DNA of 64,000 nt from positions 18,763 through 82,762 of the forward strand of contig DANP01000016.1 of the NCBI GenBank assembly GCA_002499905.1, written 5' to 3'. A model generated the notes under the pieces. That model had not been told where the DNA came from, made no database searches, and worked only from the letters and a program-made list of their open reading frames with translations. Each line of letters begins with the position of its first letter. Position 1 is the stretch's first letter. Source of the DNA: Methanolinea sp. UBA277 (GTDB lineage: Archaea; Halobacteriota; Methanomicrobia; Methanomicrobiales; Methanospirillaceae). Positions 8,936-18,077 of this stretch are shown here, piece by piece. A program made the translations under genes and the position numbers.

Positions 8936-10576
8936 ATGGCGATCATCACCCTGCCCTACCGGTACCTCGAACGGCTGACCGGCATTGATCGCGAGCTGAT
9001 CATCTCCCGGCTCCCCATGCTCGGGTCGGATATCGAACGTATCGAGGAAGACCATGTCGATGTCGAGTTCTTCCCGAACCGGCCCGATCTCTTCTCGGTG
9101 GAAGGGGTTGCCCGGGCACTGCGGGGTTTCCTCGGGAAAGAGACCGGCCTCCCTGAGTACCGCGTGAACCCGTCCGGAATAAAGTTCACCGTCGATCCGC
9201 AGCTTGCCGCCATCAGGCCGTTCCTGGGCTCAGCGGTGATCCGGGGAGTCTCCTTCGATGAGGAAGCGATCCTCTCCGTCATGGGGCTCCAGGAGGCGCT
9301 CCACTGGGCCGTGGGCCGGGGAAGGAGTAAGGTGGCCATCGGGATCCATGATCTCGATACCGTGACCCCGCCGTTCCACTACAATGCGTCTGAACGGACC
9401 CGGAAGTTTGTGCCGCTTGACTACGACGAGGAGCTCACCATGGAGGAGGTTCTCGAACAACACCCGAAGGGGCGGATGTACTCCCACATCGTGAACAACT
9501 TCCCCCGGTTCCCCCTGATCGTTGATGACCTGGGCCGGGTTCTCTCGTTCCCCCCCATCATCAATGGTGAACTGACCCGGGTGACTACGGAGACCAGGAA
9601 CATTCTGCTCGATACTACCGGGACCGATGAACGGGCGGTACGAACAGCGGTCACGATCATCTGCACCGCCATGGCCGAGAGCGGGGCAACCATTGAGAGC
9701 GTTGAAATTGAAGGAGTGCGCTGGCCGGACCTCTCCCCGTCCGTCCGGTACGTGCGGACCGACGAGTGCAACCGGCTGCTCGGCACCGGACTTTCACCGG
9801 GCGAGATGGCCGCGCTCCTCCAGAAAATGCGGTACGGTGCAGCCCCGGCAAAGGAGGGGATGGTCCGTGTTGAAGTCCCCTGTTACCGGTCTGACATCAT
9901 GCATGACTGGGACCTGTTTGAGGACGTGGCCATTGCCTATGGGTATGAGCAGTTTGCGGCCGGTATCTCGCCGACCTTCGCCATCGGGAAGCCCCACCCG
10001 GTGAACAGCATCGGCTCCCTGGTGCGACAGGTCATCACCGGGTTTGGTTTCATCGAAGTAATCCCCTTCACGCTCTCCAATGGGGAGGTCATGTTCACCC
10101 GGATGCAGCGGCCGGTCCCCGACGACGTGCTCATGATCCTGCATCCAATTACCGAGGACCATACCCTGCTCCGGACCGATCTCCTACCGCTTCTGCTGGA
10201 GATCTGCCAGTTGAACCGGCACCGGGAGCTCCCGCAGCGGATCTTCTGCGTGGGAGACGTGGTCCGGGGCGTGGAGACATCCCAGAAGGCTGCCTGGATG
10301 AGTATCCATCCGGCAGCGGATTTCACCGAGGCATATGCCCATGCAGATGCCATCTGCCGGGAACTTGCCCTTCCGTTCACGGTCAGGGAATCGGAGGACC
10401 CTTCCTTCATCGACGGGCGGCGGGGGGACATCCTGGTGAACGGGAAACCAGCCGGGGTCTTCGGAGAGATCCACCCGGCCGTTCTCAATGCATTTGAGCT
10501 CGAGCACTCCGTTGCAGCAATGGAGCTCGATCTCAGAGCCTTACCGGGATACCCCGGTTCGCCAGGTACTCCTTGA
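8936..10576 (+). CDS. pheT: Phenylalanyl-tRNA synthetase beta subunit
   Basis: Beta subunit of archaeal-type PheRS (546 aa), which carries the B3/B4 editing region, the B5 domain and a catalytically inactive synthetase-like fold. Diagnostic stretches include the N-terminal VEFFPNRPDLFSVEGVAR, the VPCYRSDIMHDWDLFEDVAI segment of the B5 domain and a C-terminal GEIHPAVLNAFELE. The last 44 bases overlap the end of the convergent hisF gene, so both reading frames are coding there. Confidence 0.96.
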   Translation: MAIITLPYRYLERLTGIDRELIISRLPMLGSDIERIEEDHVDVEFFPNRPDLFSVEGVARALRGFLGKETGLPEYRVNPSGIKFTVDPQLAAIRPFLGSAVIRGVSFDEEAILSVMGLQEALHWAVGRGRSKVAIGIHDLDTVTPPFHYNASERTRKFVPLDYDEELTMEEVLEQHPKGRMYSHIVNNFPRFPLIVDDLGRVLSFPPIINGELTRVTTETRNILLDTTGTDERAVRTAVTIICTAMAESGATIESVEIEGVRWPDLSPSVRYVRTDECNRLLGTGLSPGEMAALLQKMRYGAAPAKEGMVRVEVPCYRSDIMHDWDLFEDVAIAYGYEQFAAGISPTFAIGKPHPVNSIGSLVRQVITGFGFIEVIPFTLSNGEVMFTRMQRPVPDDVLMILHPITEDHTLLRTDLLPLLLEICQLNRHRELPQRIFCVGDVVRGVETSQKAAWMSIHPAADFTEAYAHADAICRELALPFTVRESEDPSFIDGRRGDILVNGKPAGVFGEIHPAVLNAFELEHSVAAMELDLRALPGYPGSPGTP

Positions 10577-11339
10577 CCTGCCGGACGGTATACTGACCAT
10601 AGTGAAAGACGCTTGCTGCAAGGCAGGCGTCGGCCTTTCCATAAACAAACCCTTCGTAGAAGTGTTCGAGTGTTCCCACCCCGCCGCTGGCAACGACCGG
10701 AACCCCGACAGCCTCTGAGATCGCGCGGGTGACGGGGATGTCAAAGCCCATCTTGGTCCCGTCGGTCTCCATGCTGGTGAGCAGGATCTCACCGGCACCC
10801 CGCTCTTCTGCGTCCTGCGCCCACGTAACGGCATCGATTCCCGTCGGTTTGCTACCGCCGTAGATGACCACTTCATACCAGCACGTTGAGCCGTCGGGAA
10901 GCTCCACCGGTGTTGCATTCGGATTTGCACTGTAGTTCTTCCTGACGTCTTCTGCGAGGACGATGCACTGTGTACCGAACCGGGACGCCCCTTTATTGAT
11001 GATTGAGGGGTCGAGCACCGCACTGGTATTGATACTCACCTTATCCGCGCCTGCCCGGAGGATCTGCTGGATGTCATCAGCCGTGCGAATCCCCCCGCCA
11101 ACCGTGAGCGGAAGGAAGAGCTGGTCAGCGGCCCTCCCGATCACCTCGAGCATCGTCCCTCTGTTCTCTTTCGACGCGGTGATGTCGAGGAAGACAACCT
11201 CGTCGGCACCCTGTTCATTGTATCGCTGGGCAAGCTCCACCGGGTCACCGGCATCACGGAGATCGATGAAGTGCGTTCCCTTGACTACGCGGCCGTCCTT
11301 GAGGTCAAGGCAGGGGATAATCCTGCGTGTGAGCGCCAT
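10533..11339 (-). CDS. hisF: Imidazole glycerol phosphate synthase cyclase subunit
   Basis: HisF makes imidazole glycerol phosphate and AICAR from PRFAR with ammonia delivered by HisH. The (beta-alpha)8 barrel has the catalytic aspartates in IIPCLDLKDG (Asp12) and in the later SKPTGIDAVTW region, and the phosphate-binding loops VGGGIR and ASGGVG. ATG 11339 gives MALTRRIIPCL, the normal N-terminus; an upstream in-frame extension is not needed. No other histidine gene lies beside it here. Its 3' end overlaps pheT tail to tail. Confidence 0.95.
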   Translation of the reverse strand: MALTRRIIPCLDLKDGRVVKGTHFIDLRDAGDPVELAQRYNEQGADEVVFLDITASKENRGTMLEVIGRAADQLFLPLTVGGGIRTADDIQQILRAGADKVSINTSAVLDPSIINKGASRFGTQCIVLAEDVRKNYSANPNATPVELPDGSTCWYEVVIYGGSKPTGIDAVTWAQDAEERGAGEILLTSMETDGTKMGFDIPVTRAISEAVGVPVVASGGVGTLEHFYEGFVYGKADACLAASVFHYGQYTVRQVKEYLANRGIPVRL

Positions 11340-11500
11340 GAATAACCATCGGTGCCGGCACCATATCATCCTTTTCCAGCACCGGAGGAGAAATTGGGGG
11401 GTTTTATCTGATGCAAGCAGGAAGTACTATGCTGAAGATATGACCGGAAGGGCATCGATCCTGTCCACACGGGATGATGTTTCCCGGATACTGGTGCACT

Positions 11501-12727
11501 ATGGATACGGGAATGCAGAAGATAGACTGGGCACGCCAGTATATGCCGGTGCTGGGTGCGATCAGGGAGACTTTTGAGAAGGAGCGTCCCCTGGCGGGCT
11601 TCCGGATCGGCATGGCCCTGCATGTTGAGGCAAAGACGGCAAACCTTGCAGCGACGCTGGCAGCAGGGGGGGCTCTGGTTGCCATTACCGGATGCAACCC
11701 TCTCTCGACCCAGGACGACGTTGCCGCAGCGCTGAACCGGGTCGAAGGAGTGACCTGTTATGCGAAGCGTGGGGCCGGCGTGGAGGAATACTATGCGGCT
11801 ATCGACCGGGTTCTCGATTCCCGCCCTCACATCGTCATCGACGACGGGATGGACCTGATCTTCCGCCTCCATACCAGGAGGACCGAACTCATCGATTCGG
11901 TTATCGGCGGCTGCGAAGAGACTACCACCGGTGTCCACCGGCTGCGGGCGATGTCGCAGGAGGACCAGCTCCGCTTCCCGGTCATTGCCGTGAATGATAC
12001 CCCTATGAAGCGGTATTTTGACAACGTGCACGGGACCGGAGAGAGTGCGCTGACCGCTATCATGGTGACCACCAATATCCTGATGGCCGGGAAGTGCGTC
12101 GTCGTAGCCGGATACGGCTTCTGCGGGCGGGGGCTTGCACGGAAGCTGCACGGACTCGGGGCCCGGGTCGTAGTCACCGAGGTGGATGCACGCCGGGCGC
12201 TCGAGGCCTACATGGACGGATACCAGGTCATGACCATGGACGAGGCTGCAGCCTGCGGCGAGATCTTCATCACCACCACCGGTAATGTCGGAGTGATTTC
12301 CGCCCGGCACTTCAGCCGGATGCGGAACGGCGCGATCCTCTCCAATGCAGGCCACTTCAACGTGGAGATCGATGTCCGGTGGCTCGAGGAGCATGCGGAT
12401 CGGGTCATCAGGAGGGACGGTATCGACTCCTATCAACTCTCCGGAAAGACCATCCATGTGCTTGCCGAAGGTCGGCTGGTGAACCTCGCCATCCCCAAGG
12501 GAATGGGCCACCCGGTCGAAGTAATGGACTTAAGCTTTGCCCTCCAGGCGCTCTGCGCCCGCTACATCAGCGGCCATGGGCGTGAGATGGAGCCGGGTGT
12601 GCATGCGGTCCCCGAGTTCATCGATGAGGAGGTCGCACGGACCAAGCTTGCGGCGCTCGATATCACTATCGATTCACTCACCCCTGAGCAGGACGTATAC
12701 CTGCGCAGCTGGAGCGAGGGAACCTGA
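11501..12727 (+). CDS. ahcY: S-adenosyl-/S-inosyl-L-homocysteine hydrolase
   Basis: NAD-dependent hydrolase that removes the product of SAM-dependent methyl transfer. The NAD-binding Rossmann motif GYGFCGRGLARKL is near residue 203; substrate-site segments HVEAKTANL, DDGMDL, SNAGHFNVEID and HPVEVMDLSFALQAL match the family. ATG 11501 opens a 408-residue protein; a second ATG lies four codons later. In methanogens the close homologue has been shown to prefer S-inosylhomocysteine made by a deaminase, so the substrate may be the inosyl form. A palindrome plus T-run follows the stop. Confidence 0.92.
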   Translation: MDTGMQKIDWARQYMPVLGAIRETFEKERPLAGFRIGMALHVEAKTANLAATLAAGGALVAITGCNPLSTQDDVAAALNRVEGVTCYAKRGAGVEEYYAAIDRVLDSRPHIVIDDGMDLIFRLHTRRTELIDSVIGGCEETTTGVHRLRAMSQEDQLRFPVIAVNDTPMKRYFDNVHGTGESALTAIMVTTNILMAGKCVVVAGYGFCGRGLARKLHGLGARVVVTEVDARRALEAYMDGYQVMTMDEAAACGEIFITTTGNVGVISARHFSRMRNGAILSNAGHFNVEIDVRWLEEHADRVIRRDGIDSYQLSGKTIHVLAEGRLVNLAIPKGMGHPVEVMDLSFALQALCARYISGHGREMEPGVHAVPEFIDEEVARTKLAALDITIDSLTPEQDVYLRSWSEGT

Positions 12728-12739
12728 CCCGGTTCTCCC

Positions 12740-12757
12740 CCGGGATCCCGGTTTTTT
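12740..12757 (+). terminator. Terminator after ahcY
   Basis: A 12-base palindrome CCGGGATCCCGG is followed at once by TTTTTT, 13 bases after the ahcY stop. Archaeal termination needs mainly the T-run, so the call rests on that plus position. Confidence 0.5.
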
Positions 12758-13014
12758 CAAAAAAAGGATGTTATGAGCTCATCCCGGAGCTCGACGTCCT
12801 CTCTTCTTTTCCTGATGGTGAATGAACTCACGGAATTCAGGCACAGGGCTGTCGTATCATAGGGACACCGCAGCGGCGGCCAAAGCCCATGACCGCCAAG
12901 GAAAGGATGTGCGGTCCATCGTGGTGAATACCAACCGTTTCCTATCCGCCCTCAGGGAGCAGCGTGAAAGCACCAGCCCCGGCCGCTTCCTCCATCCGGT
13001 CTTATCGCGTTCAC
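12758..13014. other. Intergenic, possible degraded reading frame
   Basis: No convincing gene. A short plus-strand frame at 12822-13034 encodes about 70 residues and overlaps the 3' end of the DNA glycosylase gene. A different frame starting at 12816 reads MVNELTEFRHRAVVS before a stop, so a frameshifted relic is possible, but I recognise no family. Confidence 0.3.
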
Positions 13015-13854
13015 TCAGGAACTGCCGGACGTGAGGTGCTGACGGTCACAGAAGAGATATTCCTGGGCATATCCGGCATATTCCCCGAACCGGGCCCTGC
13101 CCTCCCCGGCTATCCGGTTGTAGCCGGCTGATGCCGGGGGCGAATAACACTGCTGCATGATGCGGGCGATCCAGACGTCCACCGGAAAGACCTCGTACCG
13201 GGCAAAGGCAAAGAGGAGCACACAGTCGGCAACCTTTGGCCCGACTCCTTTGAGTGCCATGAGCTCCTTCCTGGCCTCCCCGCAGGGGAGGGCCGCTATC
13301 CGATCAGCCCACCCGGGCTCCTCTGCAATCACCCCCGCAGTTTCACAGAGGTATTCTGACCGGTATCCAAGACTGCATTTCCGGATATCACACAGGTCTG
13401 ATGACGCAATCGCTTCCGGTGAAGGAAACCGGTAGTACGTACCGGTTTCCGTCTCCAGGGGCTCGCCGAACGATTCGGAGAGGAGTCTGATTTTCTTTTT
13501 GATGCCGGGGATGTTGGCATACGTGGCGATGATGTAGGAGGCAAGGCATTCCCATGGATCCTGGCGGATGATACGGAGACCCCTGCAGCGTCCGATGGCA
13601 CCATGGATAACGGGATCGCGGTCGATAGACCGGAGAATCCCGTCGAGGTCGAGGTCGAGCTGGAAATAGGAGCGGATGGGCTCTTCACGCCCGGAAGCGC
13701 TCAGCAGCAGGTCGCCTTTCTGGCGGATGCAGATGACGTCATTTCCCACAATCCCCTGCCACCAGTCTCCCTGCCGCTCCCACCGGAATACCTGGCCGCA
13801 GCTGAGCGTCAGGTCGAGGGAGAACAGCCCGGAAGGTACGGCGAACTGATGCAT
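13015..13854 (-). CDS. ogg: 8-oxoguanine DNA glycosylase / AP lyase (OGG1 type)
   Basis: Base-excision repair enzyme of the HhH-GPD family, 279 aa. The helix-hairpin-helix reads LKGVGPKVADC with catalytic Lys207, and Asp226 lies in PVDVWIA, 19 residues later, exactly the spacing of Lys249/Asp268 in human OGG1. The N-terminus LDLTLSCGQVFRWER matches the OGG1 N-terminal domain, which distinguishes it from the shorter OGG2 and AGOG forms. ATG 13854 is the natural start because sequence further upstream in the frame does not look coding. It stands alone between ahcY and a small conserved gene. Confidence 0.88.
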   Translation of the reverse strand: MHQFAVPSGLFSLDLTLSCGQVFRWERQGDWWQGIVGNDVICIRQKGDLLLSASGREEPIRSYFQLDLDLDGILRSIDRDPVIHGAIGRCRGLRIIRQDPWECLASYIIATYANIPGIKKKIRLLSESFGEPLETETGTYYRFPSPEAIASSDLCDIRKCSLGYRSEYLCETAGVIAEEPGWADRIAALPCGEARKELMALKGVGPKVADCVLLFAFARYEVFPVDVWIARIMQQCYSPPASAGYNRIAGEGRARFGEYAGYAQEYLFCDRQHLTSGSS

Positions 13855-14269
13855 GGATACAGAGTAAGGTGGGGTGTGCGGGAAAGAAATAGGTCTCCAT
13901 GGTGTCAGAAACCGGCACGATCCCGGAGGGCTGAGAGAAAAATCCAAAACCCGGGCGATCCAGAATGGTGGCCATACCATCCGGGACAGGCATAATCCCC
14001 CTGAACATACACCGGGGTCCACCCGGTCGATTCGCAGAACCCATATGGTGTTTTTTGGTGAGCAGCAGGAAGTGGACTCCCGACACCTCCTCCCGGCAAC
14101 GGCTGTTGATGTGTGGTTCCCCTGTACTTTCTCATGTATTCTCGCACTATTCCCTTCCCGGCGCGGGAGGTGATCATGCATGGTTCCGGTGTTCCAGTAA
14201 CTCCCGTTCACCGGCTCTCTCTCATTCCGCACACGCATGATTTTAATGTTAAGCTGCTGATTCTCTGGT
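13855..14269. other. Intergenic region without a recognisable gene
   Basis: About 415 bases between the divergently placed glycosylase and the next small gene. Short overlapping frames on both strands (for example 13874-14173 plus, 13905-14177 minus) have no recognisable content. The AT-rich run TTTTAATGTTAA near 14242-14253 probably contains the promoter of the gene starting at 14270. Confidence 0.4.
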
Positions 14270-14596
14270 ATGGAACTGATTGAGACCCTTAGGACATTTC
14301 TTGAGAATGGCGAGGACTGGGAGAGAAAGATGACCTCCATCAGGGGGGTTACCCTCCTGAAGCTTCCCCAGACAAAATCACGTTCCGCTTCACTTGCCAT
14401 CGAGATTAATCCCCTCAACGACAAAGGCACGCCGATGAAGAAGAAAGGGATCATGATCATGGGAGCAGGCGAACTGGACGCGTTCCGGGAGATATTCAAC
14501 AACGAGAAGATGGATATCCTGATCACCTCCATCGAGGCCATCACCCCGTCCCGGAAAGCGGCAAAGGGCGGGAAAGAGGATATTCTCCAGGTCTGA
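14270..14596 (+). CDS. Conserved hypothetical protein (108 aa)
   Basis: A small soluble, basic protein: predicted helical N-terminus (MELIETLRTFLENGEDW), then beta-type segments TLLKLPQT and KGIMIMGAGELDAFREIF, ending in a lysine-rich tail. The composition and codon use match neighbouring genes, and the upstream region contains a plausible TATA element. I do not recognise a characterised family and see no catalytic or metal-binding motif. It is likely a lineage-conserved protein of Methanomicrobiales. Confidence 0.7.
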   Translation: MELIETLRTFLENGEDWERKMTSIRGVTLLKLPQTKSRSASLAIEINPLNDKGTPMKKKGIMIMGAGELDAFREIFNNEKMDILITSIEAITPSRKAAKGGKEDILQV

Positions 14597-14694
14597 TCCC
14601 CTGGCTTTCCATTTTTCCCGCAGGATAGGCATATATGCCCGTACAAGCAAAATGAGAATAAACCAGGTCAGGATACCGGAGCGGAGTTTGTTGT

Positions 14695-15162
14695 ATGGGG
14701 TTGCCAATCTGCATTTCCCGGAGAGTACCGGCATCGGTTATCGTGTCAGTGCTCGTGTTCGCCCTTATCCTCTCGTCAGGATGCAGCTCGCCACCGGCTG
14801 ACACCGGTGAAAAACCGCAGCCTCCCGGAATCCTGGTCCAGTACCAGCGGACAGGTGGCATTGCCGGGTTCAATGACCAGATGGTGGTATTTGAGAACGG
14901 CCAGGTGGTCTATTCACGGAACACTGGTTCAGGGACAGTCACCCTCCCGGATGATTCCCTGGGAGAGCTTGGAAACATCCTGGAGAGTGCGGATTTTCCA
15001 TCCCTTGCCCCGGCCTACCCTGCAGAAAACCCTGGAGCGGATTATTTCTCCTACGTGATTATCTATAAGGGAATGACGGTCACCACTGAGACCGGGGGAA
15101 TACCGCCGGAGCTTGTCCCGGTGATCGGGCGGCTTGATTCCCTGCTCGCCGAACGTTCATAG
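14695..15162 (+). CDS. Predicted lipoprotein (155 aa)
   Basis: The N-terminus has a basic segment, a hydrophobic core and a lipobox-like LSSGC, so Cys30 or so is the likely lipid-anchored residue after cleavage. The mature part begins with a Pro-rich linker and continues with a small beta-rich domain (FNDQMVVFENGQVVY, VTLPDDSLGELGNIL). The middle resembles domains of unknown function found in archaeal and bacterial exported proteins; no enzyme motif is seen. It probably faces the outside of the membrane. Confidence 0.75.
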   Translation: MGLPICISRRVPASVIVSVLVFALILSSGCSSPPADTGEKPQPPGILVQYQRTGGIAGFNDQMVVFENGQVVYSRNTGSGTVTLPDDSLGELGNILESADFPSLAPAYPAENPGADYFSYVIIYKGMTVTTETGGIPPELVPVIGRLDSLLAERS

Positions 15163-15417
15163 GAAGGTGTCACCCCACCCCTCACTGCAGTTCGGTTATC
15201 CCCCAGACTTCGTCTCGTGCATCGCCTTCTGATCGGGAGAGAATTAAAGGAAGGAGGATGACCCGGAGCGATCGGGATGAAGGGGAGGTGGAACACCGGT
15301 CGCAATCGCATGGGCGTGAGAACTCATTCTGAAGGATGCCTGCGTTCCGGCACTGGCGGGTCGCTCAGGGAACAATGGTGATTCGGGGTGTTCTGCGAAT
15401 GTATCGGAAAAAGAGAA

Positions 15418-16311
15418 TTAATCCTGGTAGAGACAGGACTGGACATCGTGACCGAGGCGCCCGATTGCATCCGAACGGCACCGCTGGCAGTGCCGCATCT
15501 GCCTGACATATTTTGAACACTCGTCCTGCATTTTCCGCTTCATCTCCGGTGTCGGGGGTGCGATATCGGCAAATTTGTACTGGGCTATCAGGGGGATCAG
15601 GTTGAAGTTGTATACGCCCATCTCCCCGACTTTTTTGGCGATCTCCGGTATATGGTCCTCGTTTATTCCCGGGATATAGACGGTGTTGATCTTGACGATC
15701 ATGTGCCGCTCGATGGCCATCTCGATCCCCCTGAGCTGGTTTTCAAGGAGGATCCTGGCCCCTTCGACACCGGTATATTTTTTCCCCTTATAGGTAACAA
15801 ATTCGTAAATTTTCGCCCCGATCTCGGGATCGACGGTGTTCAGGGTTACCGTGATGTTTCCCACGTCGTACTTTTTCAGGAGATCGATCTTCTCCGGAAG
15901 GAGGAGGCCGTTGGTGCTGATGCACTTGATGACATTCGGGAACTCTTCCTGGAGACGCCGCAGCGTTTCGAACGTTCCTTCATTGGCCAGGGGTTCTCCC
16001 GGACCGGCAATCCCGATGACCTTGATGTACGGGAACTTCTCCATCGCATTCCGGATAAGCTCCACGGCTTCACCAGGCGAGAGAACCTTTGAAGCGACCC
16101 CCGGTCTGCTCTCGTTCACACAGTCAAAGTCCCTGATGCAGTAGTTGCACTGGATATTGCACTTCGGTGCAACCGGAACATGGGCCCTCCCGAACGCATG
16201 GCAGGCCCGCTCCGAGAAGCAGGGATGCTCCCGGATTCTCCTGAGCTGTTCAGGGTCCCACTTGACCTTCTTTCCGCCGACATCTGCTTCCCGGTATCCT
16301 TCTTCGGTCAT
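15418..16311 (-). CDS. nifB: NifB, FeMo-cofactor precursor (NifB-co) radical-SAM synthase
   Basis: Radical-SAM protein that joins two 4Fe-4S clusters with a carbide to make the 8Fe core of nitrogenase cofactor. The SAM cluster motif CNIQCNYC (Cys51, Cys55, Cys58) is followed by GIAGPGEPLAN; the C-terminal CQRCRSDAIGRL and SCLYQD segments supply further cluster ligands. It is the short NifB without a NifX domain that is normal in methanogens. ATG 16311 (MTEEGYRE) is chosen over an in-frame GTG at 16323. No nif structural genes are in the window, so nitrogen fixation cannot be concluded from this gene alone. Confidence 0.93.
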   Translation of the reverse strand: MTEEGYREADVGGKKVKWDPEQLRRIREHPCFSERACHAFGRAHVPVAPKCNIQCNYCIRDFDCVNESRPGVASKVLSPGEAVELIRNAMEKFPYIKVIGIAGPGEPLANEGTFETLRRLQEEFPNVIKCISTNGLLLPEKIDLLKKYDVGNITVTLNTVDPEIGAKIYEFVTYKGKKYTGVEGARILLENQLRGIEMAIERHMIVKINTVYIPGINEDHIPEIAKKVGEMGVYNFNLIPLIAQYKFADIAPPTPEMKRKMQDECSKYVRQMRHCQRCRSDAIGRLGHDVQSCLYQD

Positions 16312-16355
16312 GGTGCCTATCACATCCAGCTGGTGCTAGAAAGGTTCGGGCTTCC

Positions 16356-16371
16356 GATATAAAAAATAATT
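16356..16371 (-). promoter_or_regulatory. Probable nifB promoter (TATA box)
   Basis: Read on the minus strand this is AATTATTTTTTATATC, an archaeal TATA-like element with its core about 47 bases before the nifB ATG, leaving a short leader. Confidence 0.5.
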
Positions 16372-16492
16372 CAATCAGGATTATTTTTCTGAAATCCCGG
16401 TGATATTTTCCAGATTTTACGGGAACAGGGATCCCCGCGAATTCCTGCAGAAAAGAGCAATCCATATCCATCCTCTCGTCCACGTTAGTACT

Positions 16493-17062
16493 ATGAACCG
16501 GAAGAAGAGCAGCATGACGCCATGGATCTCCTGCATCATAGCAGTATGTTGTGCCTTTGTCGCGCTTTCGGGGTGCACATCCCAGCAGCAGCCCGTTGTC
16601 CAGGCCGGTGACACAGTCAGGGTATACTACACCGTTTCGTTTCCTGATGGTCAGGTATTCGAGTCAAATAAAAATGTTTCACCGCTCGAATTCACCGTTG
16701 GAACAGGACAGGTAATAACAGGCTTTGATGAAGCCGTGGTGGGGATGAGCCCGGGCCAGACAAAAACCGTGACCGTGATTCCGGAGAAAGCCTATGGGCC
16801 GTACCGGGAGGAACTGGTATACCCTGCCCAGACGGATGAAGTGAGGGCACGGAATGAAGAGCTCACCGCGAATAAAAATCTCGGGGTGCTCACGTTCCCG
16901 GGCATGGAACCGGTATACACCTGGAAACGGCCTGATGGCAGCATAGGCTATCTCAGGTTCTCCAACATTACTGAGCAGACAACTACCATCGATGAGAACC
17001 ATCCGCTCGCCGGAAAGGACCTCGTCTTTGAGATCACTGTGGTTGATATCGTCGGAAAGTAA
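16493..17062 (+). CDS. Exported FKBP-type peptidyl-prolyl cis-trans isomerase (lipoprotein)
   Basis: Protein-folding helper acting outside the membrane. After a basic start and hydrophobic segment there is a lipobox-like ALSGC, then an FKBP domain: GDTVRVYYTVSFPDGQVFES, VGTGQVITGFDEAVVGMSPGQ and TVTVIPEKAYGPY are standard SlyD-like FKBP strands, with an insert before the closing LVFEITVVDI. ATG 16493 places the signal at the N-terminus; a longer frame from 16400 is unlikely. It is divergent from nifB. Confidence 0.88.
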   Translation: MNRKKSSMTPWISCIIAVCCAFVALSGCTSQQQPVVQAGDTVRVYYTVSFPDGQVFESNKNVSPLEFTVGTGQVITGFDEAVVGMSPGQTKTVTVIPEKAYGPYREELVYPAQTDEVRARNEELTANKNLGVLTFPGMEPVYTWKRPDGSIGYLRFSNITEQTTTIDENHPLAGKDLVFEITVVDIVGK

Positions 17063-17933
17063 AGACCCGGGAGAGCGCACCCTCTCAAGATGCCTGCATT
17101 GCCCCAATAAACTCAGAATCAGGGAGATGCCCGGGCAGGGGGATCGGCCCCCTGATCGAAATCCCTGAAACAGGCAGAAAAAAAGGTTCAACGGTGCGAA
17201 AAGGCTTTGTTGGATAATAAAGCCAATCCTTCAAAATTTTCCGGTTTTGACGAATTATAACAGAAAAAGAGATCGCGGAGGAGCAGTGCTGCCCGATGCG
17301 ATCCGATACTTTTTTTATCAGGATGTAGTATTTCAAATTGGTGTACCGAACAACCGCCCCGTCATTGCTTTGCCTGGAGTACTGCCAATATTGATGCCAC
17401 CTTGATTGTTTAGTGCTTTTTCAGGCAGGCTTCGCCCGCGGAATCGGTGCACCAAAAAATGGATTTTATTTTCTTGTATATAAATTAAGTGGTTGAAATC
17501 GGATTTTTTCGCGATATTTTCGAACGCGTCAGCCGCTCCGGACTCCTTTGAGTGATCTGACGCCACAGAAAACATTAAAATTTTTAAGTTTAAATCAGGC
17601 GTATTATCCAAAAATACGTGATAATTATTAGAATTAGGAAAACCTCTGTTTCCTCTCATTCTGCACGCTCCCCCCAGTACCTTGTCCGGATTGGAGGATG
17701 AACGCATAAAACGGCATCAAATTTTTACCAAAAAATGGGGGGGTGCCGCACCAGGATGCATCAGTTCATGGGGGGGGTTCAGGGAGGTGAGCGTGGTCCG
17801 GGACATCGCACCTGGTCCCGGCTCTGTGACAGTCCACCAGCCGCTCTGACATCAGGGGAATGGAAGCAGGTACAGGGTGTCCGGTTACAGGATACCCGGC
17901 CTCCCCGGAGAAGGTATGTTCCGGAAACAGCAA
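17063..17933. other. Gene-poor, partly AT-rich intergenic stretch
   Basis: About 870 bases between the FKBP gene and tRNA-Val. The part from roughly 17180 to 17720 is much richer in A+T than its surroundings and contains TATA-like runs such as TATATAAATTAAG near 17479. Minus-strand frames at 17333-17707 (124 codons) and 17085-17336 have no recognisable family and a composition unlike neighbouring genes. The GC-rich part from 17730 to 17930 holds no gene I can identify. An old insertion remnant is possible but unproven. Confidence 0.4.
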
Positions 17934-18007
17934 TGGGCTCGAGGAGATTCGAACTCCTGACCTCCGCCGTGTAAGGGCGACGTCATAACCAGCTAGACCA
18001 CGAGCCC
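17934..18007 (-). tRNA. tRNA-Val (anticodon TAC)
   Basis: The reverse strand folds as a complete 74-base cloverleaf: acceptor GGGCTCG pairs with CGAGCCC, discriminator A at 17934, anticodon loop CTTACAC with anticodon TAC, and T arm ending in GTTCGAATC. The CCA end is not encoded. No intron is visible. Confidence 0.95.
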
Positions 18008-18077
18008 TGAAAGACTATATGGATTCGATGGGTGAGGTATTAAGATTGTTGACTTCGCACAAACGGCAGGAGAACGG

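Noticed and set aside
11366..12511. Minus-strand frame of 381 codons opposite ahcY
   Set aside because: The plus-strand frame is a complete, clear homocysteine hydrolase; the opposite frame shows no family.
15163..15417. Small gene between the lipoprotein and nifB
   Set aside because: Short frames on both strands are not convincing; probably just a convergent intergenic spacer.
17333..17707. Protein-coding gene of 124 codons in the AT-rich stretch
   Set aside because: No family, unusual composition and no good ribosome-binding site; kept only as part of the intergenic description.
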